A stretch of 19,046 bases of DNA from assembly GCA_964594075.1 (NCBI GenBank), contig CAZQKW010000060.1, positions 1-19,046 on the forward strand. The letters are read 5' to 3'. The translations under genes and the position numbers were made by a program. Of the stretch, positions 15,513 through 19,046 are shown in pieces. Every line of letters starts with the position of its first letter. Positions within the stretch are counted from its first letter, which is position 1. The stretch is from CAZQKW01 sp964594075 (GTDB lineage Bacteria; Desulfobacterota; WTBG01; CAIYCZ01). The notes under the pieces are model-generated. The model worked only from the letters and a program-made list of their open reading frames with translations. It was not told the DNA's origin and searched no databases.

Positions 15513-15983
15513 ATGAACTGGTATTCAGGAATAGCTATTGACTGGCTTATACCCGGCCAACTGGCAAAATCGTTTATCCCCGGCGATGTCGAACTCGATG
15601 TCTGGAAACAAGAGGGCATTCAATCGGTGGTCAACCTACTCGAACCCCAATTTGATGAAATAGTCCGCCAGGAGCGTGTGCAAGGCTTCAAAGTGCTGCA
15701 TTCGCCGATTCCGGACATGTGTTCACCGACGCTTGATCAGCTTCAGATAATTGTCAAATGGATTGACCGGGAGATTAAATACGGCAAACGGGTTCTGGTT
15801 CATTGCTTTGCCGGCATCGGCAGAACCGGTACCATACTGACCGCCTACTTGCTCTTTAAGGGAGATGAATTGGAAAATGCCTTGAAAAAGGTACGTTCCA
15901 TAGGTGCTGAGCCGCAGTCCTACGAGCAGATTGAGATACTTGAAGAGTTCAGCATAGTCCTGCAGCAAAAAAGACGCGATTAA
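15513..15983 (+). CDS. Dual-specificity/tyrosine-type protein phosphatase
   Basis: A 156-residue single-domain phosphatase of the Cys-based DSP/PTP superfamily. The catalytic P loop is H97-C98-F-A-G-I-G-R104-T-G, and Asp68 in SPIPDM is placed to be the general acid. The short length and lack of extra domains resemble small bacterial and archaeal DSP-like enzymes. Substrates may be phosphotyrosine, phosphoserine, or a non-protein phosphate; the sequence does not decide. No clear ribosome site precedes the ATG at 15513, so the start is uncertain. It ends 20 bp before Era and probably shares its transcript. Confidence 0.82.
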   Translation: MNWYSGIAIDWLIPGQLAKSFIPGDVELDVWKQEGIQSVVNLLEPQFDEIVRQERVQGFKVLHSPIPDMCSPTLDQLQIIVKWIDREIKYGKRVLVHCFAGIGRTGTILTAYLLFKGDELENALKKVRSIGAEPQSYEQIEILEEFSIVLQQKRRD

Positions 15984-16003
15984 AATAATTGATAGATAAC
16001 CGG

Positions 16004-16897
16004 ATGAATGAGCAGCAGGTATTCAAATCAGGGTATGTTTCAATAGCAGGCAGGCCCAATGTGGGGAAGTCCACTTTGGTCAATCGTTTGGTCGGTGACA
16101 AGCTTTCTATTGTTACTCCGCGGCCGCAGACGACGCGCAAAACCATTCGCGGCATCCTGACTACCGATAATGCGCAGATAATTTTTATGGATACAGCCGG
16201 TCTGCACAAACCGCAAGACCCCCTGGGTGAATATATGGTTAAAACGGCAAAAAAAACATTTGTCGAAGCCAATATTATTTATCTGATGGTTGAGACAAAT
16301 CAACCACACGCAGCAGAGATGCGCATTATTGACGAACTGAAGCAGATACAAAAAACAATTTTTCTGGTCATCAATAAGGTTGACGCGGTGCCTAAAAGTT
16401 CAATTTTGCCGGTCATAGATGCATATCAACAACTCATGAATTTTTCTGAGATAATCCCTATCTCAGCCCTTAATGGAGATAATGTTGACCGGCTTCTGGC
16501 ACTGACTGTTGATTATCTGCCTGAAGGGCCGTGCTATTATCCGCCCGACATCACTTCTGATCAGATAGAACGAGAATTCATAGCAGAATTTATACGGGAG
16601 AAAATATTCCTGAACACATTTCAGGAGATTCCTTATAGCTGCGCAGTAATCAATGATGATATGAAAGAACGCGAGGGGGGAGGGGCCTATATCAGAGCGA
16701 TTATTTATGTGGAGAAGAATTCACAGAAGGGAATTATAATTGGCAGGGGCGGTGAGATGATAAAAAAAATAGGGGAACAAGCACGGCGCGAAATAGAAAA
16801 CTTTCTGGGTTACCAGGTTTATGTGGAGTTGATGGTCAAAGTTGAGAAAAATTGGCGAAAAGAAATCACGTCGCTGCGAAAACTGGGATACCAGTAG
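16004..16897 (+). CDS. era: GTPase Era
   Basis: A 297-residue protein with the full Era plan, close to the family's usual 300. The GTPase domain has G1 GRPNVGKS (16-23), G2 PQTTR (41-45), G3 DTAG (63-66), G4 NKVD (124-127) and G5 SAL (154-156). The C-terminal KH domain carries the GRGG loop (247-250) within KGIIIGRGGEMIKKIG and ends WRKEITSLRKLGYQ. Era binds the 3' end of 16S rRNA and helps mature the small ribosomal subunit. I prefer the ATG at 16004 to the in-frame TTG at 15989, because the family N-terminus starts shortly before the G1 motif and the TTG has no ribosome site; neither has a strong one. Confidence 0.95.
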   Translation: MNEQQVFKSGYVSIAGRPNVGKSTLVNRLVGDKLSIVTPRPQTTRKTIRGILTTDNAQIIFMDTAGLHKPQDPLGEYMVKTAKKTFVEANIIYLMVETNQPHAAEMRIIDELKQIQKTIFLVINKVDAVPKSSILPVIDAYQQLMNFSEIIPISALNGDNVDRLLALTVDYLPEGPCYYPPDITSDQIEREFIAEFIREKIFLNTFQEIPYSCAVINDDMKEREGGGAYIRAIIYVEKNSQKGIIIGRGGEMIKKIGEQARREIENFLGYQVYVELMVKVEKNWRKEITSLRKLGYQ

Positions 16898-17008
16898 AGA
16901 GGCTTCAATGGCTAAGCCTTCCTCATGATGAAGAACTTTTGATTAAAAAAGCATCCGCGAAGAATCATGTAATACGGTTGGAAAATGAATAAAATAAGGG
17001 AGTTTAAA

Positions 17009-18748
17009 ATGGAACAAAAAATCAATAAGACGGAGCATGCACCGGAAATTGCTGCCAGTGCCACTGGCCGGAGAGACTTTATCAGGGATATTATCGAGAA
17101 CGATTTGAAAACCAATAAACACCAGGGCCGTGTGCACACCCGCTTTCCACCGGAGCCAAACGGCTATCTGCATATCGGGCACGCCAAATCCATCTGCTTC
17201 AATTTCGGCATAGCAGCTCAGTATAATGGGCTGTGCAACCTGCGCTTTGACGATACCAATCCAAGCAAGGAAGACGTGGAATATGTTGAATCAATCATGG
17301 AGGATGTTCGCTGGTTAGGGTTTGACTGGCAGGATCGCATGTATTATGCGTCCGATTATTTTGAGAAGCTGTATGAGTATGCAGTGGAACTTATTAAGGC
17401 CGGCAAGGCCTATGTGTGCGACCTAAGTCCTGAAGAGACCAGGCTGTATCGCGGCTCGTTCACCGAGCCGGGCAAGAACAGCCCCTATCGCGACCGTTCG
17501 GTTGAGGAAAATCTTGATCTGTTTGCCCGCATGAGGGCGGGGGAGTTCCCTGACGGTTCGCGGACGCTGCGGGCTAAGATTGATATGGCGTCTTCCAATA
17601 TCAATATGCGTGATCCCGTTATCTATCGCATTATGCGGGCAGAGCATCACCGGACCGGCAACAAATGGCTCATTTACCCGATGTATGATTATGCCCACCC
17701 GCTTTCGGATGCCTTTGAAGGCATAACCCATTCCATCTGCACCCTTGAGTTTGAAGACCACCGTCCGCTGTATGACTGGTTTCTCGAGCAGGTGCCGGTT
17801 CCCTGTCATCCGCAGCAGATTGAATTTGCCCGCCTCAACCTGAGCCATACCGTGATGAGCAAGCGTAAACTGCTGCAACTGGTGCAGGAGGGTCATGTTA
17901 GAGGCTGGGATGATCCACGGATGCCAACCATTGCCGGCCTGAGGCGTCGCGGTTACACCCCGGAAGCGATCCGCAATTTTTGTGACGTTATCGGCGTTGC
18001 CAAGCGCGACAGCATGGTGGACATTGCGCTGCTTGAGCACTGTATCAGGCAGGATTTGAACAAGCGGGCGCCACGGGTTATGGCGGTTCTGAGGCCGCTG
18101 CGGCTGGTTATTGAAAATTACCCGGAAGGCCAGACGGAACAGCTCGAGGCAATAAATAATCCAGAAGACATGAGCATGGGCACGCGGCAGGTTCCCTTTT
18201 CACGGGTGATTTATATTGAGCAGGATGACTTTCGCGAAAATCCGCCGCCGAAATTCTGGCGGCTCGCACCGGGCAGGGAAGTGCGCCTTCGCTATGCGTA
18301 TTTTATAAAGTGTGTCGGGGTGGTTAAGGATGAAAAGACCGGCGAAATAACTGAACTGCGCTGCACCTATGACCCGCACACCCGCGGCGGTGATGCACCT
18401 GACGGGCGTAAGGTAAAAACTACGCTGCACTGGGTATCCGCCAATCATGCAGCACCAGCAGAAGTGCGTTTATACGACCACCTCTTTACCGTCGCGAACC
18501 CGGCAGAAGAAGAGGGTGCGGATTTTAGAACTCTGCTCAATCCAAAATCTCTTGAAGTTATAGAAAACTGTTTTGTTGAACCAAGCCTTGCCCAGGCACA
18601 ACCGGGCAGCCGTTATCAGTTTGAACGCTTGGGCTATTTCTGTGTTGACCCGGATTCAACAAAAGGCAAACTTGTTTTCAACCGCACGGTGACGCTGCGT
18701 GATGAATGGGCGAAGATCGAAAAGGGAGGAAAAAAGGGTAAAGATTAA
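17009..18748 (+). CDS. glnS: Glutaminyl-tRNA synthetase
   Basis: A 579-residue class I aminoacyl-tRNA synthetase that charges tRNA-Gln directly. It has PPEPNGYLHIGHAKS with the HIGH motif at 55-58, the GlnRS-type LRFDDTNPSKEDVEYV, and a KMSKS-equivalent VMSKRKL (282-288). The C-terminal anticodon-binding beta-barrels are complete. The sequence is GlnRS rather than GluRS: the PPEPNG and NPSKED blocks and the long two-barrel C-terminus are diagnostic. The ATG at 17009 has GGGAG at 6 nt and is preferred over the ATG at 16985. An N-terminal extension of about 20-25 residues precedes the core. Direct GlnRS use is limited to some bacterial lineages, others relying on GatCAB. Confidence 0.97.
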   Translation: MEQKINKTEHAPEIAASATGRRDFIRDIIENDLKTNKHQGRVHTRFPPEPNGYLHIGHAKSICFNFGIAAQYNGLCNLRFDDTNPSKEDVEYVESIMEDVRWLGFDWQDRMYYASDYFEKLYEYAVELIKAGKAYVCDLSPEETRLYRGSFTEPGKNSPYRDRSVEENLDLFARMRAGEFPDGSRTLRAKIDMASSNINMRDPVIYRIMRAEHHRTGNKWLIYPMYDYAHPLSDAFEGITHSICTLEFEDHRPLYDWFLEQVPVPCHPQQIEFARLNLSHTVMSKRKLLQLVQEGHVRGWDDPRMPTIAGLRRRGYTPEAIRNFCDVIGVAKRDSMVDIALLEHCIRQDLNKRAPRVMAVLRPLRLVIENYPEGQTEQLEAINNPEDMSMGTRQVPFSRVIYIEQDDFRENPPPKFWRLAPGREVRLRYAYFIKCVGVVKDEKTGEITELRCTYDPHTRGGDAPDGRKVKTTLHWVSANHAAPAEVRLYDHLFTVANPAEEEGADFRTLLNPKSLEVIENCFVEPSLAQAQPGSRYQFERLGYFCVDPDSTKGKLVFNRTVTLRDEWAKIEKGGKKGKD

Positions 18749-19046
18749 TAGCTACGACAGATTTAATTTTTTTACCGCCCCTTTTTTAGCAAAGAGTTTC
18801 TCGAACCAGTGCTTTATTCTGATGTATAGTATGTTGTAAATTTACATTGTAATAATTACAACATGGTGGGCAAGATGCGATTTACCCTAACGCCATAATA
18901 CCCTCTGCTTCAAAAACCTGACCGTTCCTTTTTTCTTTTCGGCACCCGCGGAATCGGAAAGAGCACCTGGATGTAACACGCGTGCAAGGGAAGTTATTAA
19001 TCGTCTCAAAATAGAATTAACATCACGCTGCATATTTAGTGGTTGC
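18749..19046. other. Terminal intergenic region, no gene recognised
   Basis: The 298 bp after glnS hold no convincing gene. T-rich runs follow the stop codon (about 18770-18790) without a hairpin, so no intrinsic terminator is called. The only clear structure is the palindrome cluster at 18831-18864. A minus-strand frame without stops (18887-19045) runs off the window edge but is too short to trust. Confidence 0.5.
18831..18864. promoter_or_regulatory. Overlapping palindrome cluster with Fur-family 7-1-7 geometry
   Basis: Three nested symmetric elements share 34 bp: ATGTTGTAA (18831-18839) against TTACAACAT (18856-18864), the perfect palindrome TGTAAATTTACA (18835-18846), and TTGTAAT-A-ATTACAA (18847-18861), which has the 7-1-7 layout of Fur, PerR and Zur boxes. 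TTGTAA or its complement occurs four times. This looks like a multi-site operator for a gene that may lie beyond the window. Confidence 0.5.

Noticed and set aside
15317..15619. 100-codon minus-strand frame over the heptamer tract
   Set aside because: Its translation is the spurious peptide typical of heptamer repeats, and it overlaps the start of the phosphatase gene.
18887..19045. Minus-strand open frame of 52 codons running off the window edge
   Set aside because: A stop-free stretch this short is expected fairly often by chance; no start, ribosome site or recognisable motif is visible.

Overview
The window looks like chromosome from a Gram-negative, probably environmental bacterium. Signal peptides, a C-terminal aromatic beta-barrel ending, an RND/MMPL permease and three periplasmic DUF1329 proteins all imply an outer membrane. 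A true glutaminyl-tRNA synthetase, a NarL-type two-component pair and junk-like heptamer repeats between genes fit a proteobacterial or Desulfobacterota-like lineage. This placement is an inference from gene families, not from a marker phylogeny.

The left half (about 2.0 to 9.6 kb, minus strand) is one apparent operon read right to left. It encodes a pyridoxamine-phosphate-oxidase-like flavoprotein, a membrane-anchored YCF48/BNR repeat protein, a 795-residue MMPL/RND permease, a DUF1302 outer-membrane barrel and a DUF1329 (LolA-like) periplasmic protein. It ends at a hairpin terminator at 2030-2056. A second, closely related DUF1329 gene (91-1491) lies past that terminator after a gap of about 0.6 kb. 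A third, more diverged DUF1329 gene (11939-13366) lies upstream of a histidine kinase.

Between these parts is a two-component system arranged tail to tail. The LuxR/NarL-type response regulator (plus strand, 9790-10449) and the histidine kinase (minus strand, 10436-11824) overlap by 14 bp at their 3' ends. The divergent region between the regulator and the operon carries a 7-2-7 inverted heptamer pair plus two further heptamers (9686-9733). This is the geometry used by NarL-family regulators, so the pair probably controls itself and possibly the export/import operon.

The plausible common theme is an envelope-spanning machine for a hydrophobic molecule: inner-membrane RND pump, LolA-like periplasmic carriers, outer-membrane barrel and a propeller-like accessory protein, with dedicated signalling and three carrier paralogs. 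Direction and substrate cannot be read from the sequence.

The right part (13.8 to 18.7 kb, plus strand) is mostly housekeeping: a CxxCxxxCC metal-binding-type protein, an RNase Z-like metallo-beta-lactamase-fold enzyme, a dual-specificity-type phosphatase, the GTPase Era and GlnRS. The 480-bp divergent region at 13367-13848 holds a good minus-strand promoter, a perfect plus-strand terminator with no gene in front of it (a candidate small RNA), and a palindrome-rich promoter. The last 300 bp hold a cluster of overlapping palindromes with Fur-family 7-1-7 geometry but no recognisable gene.
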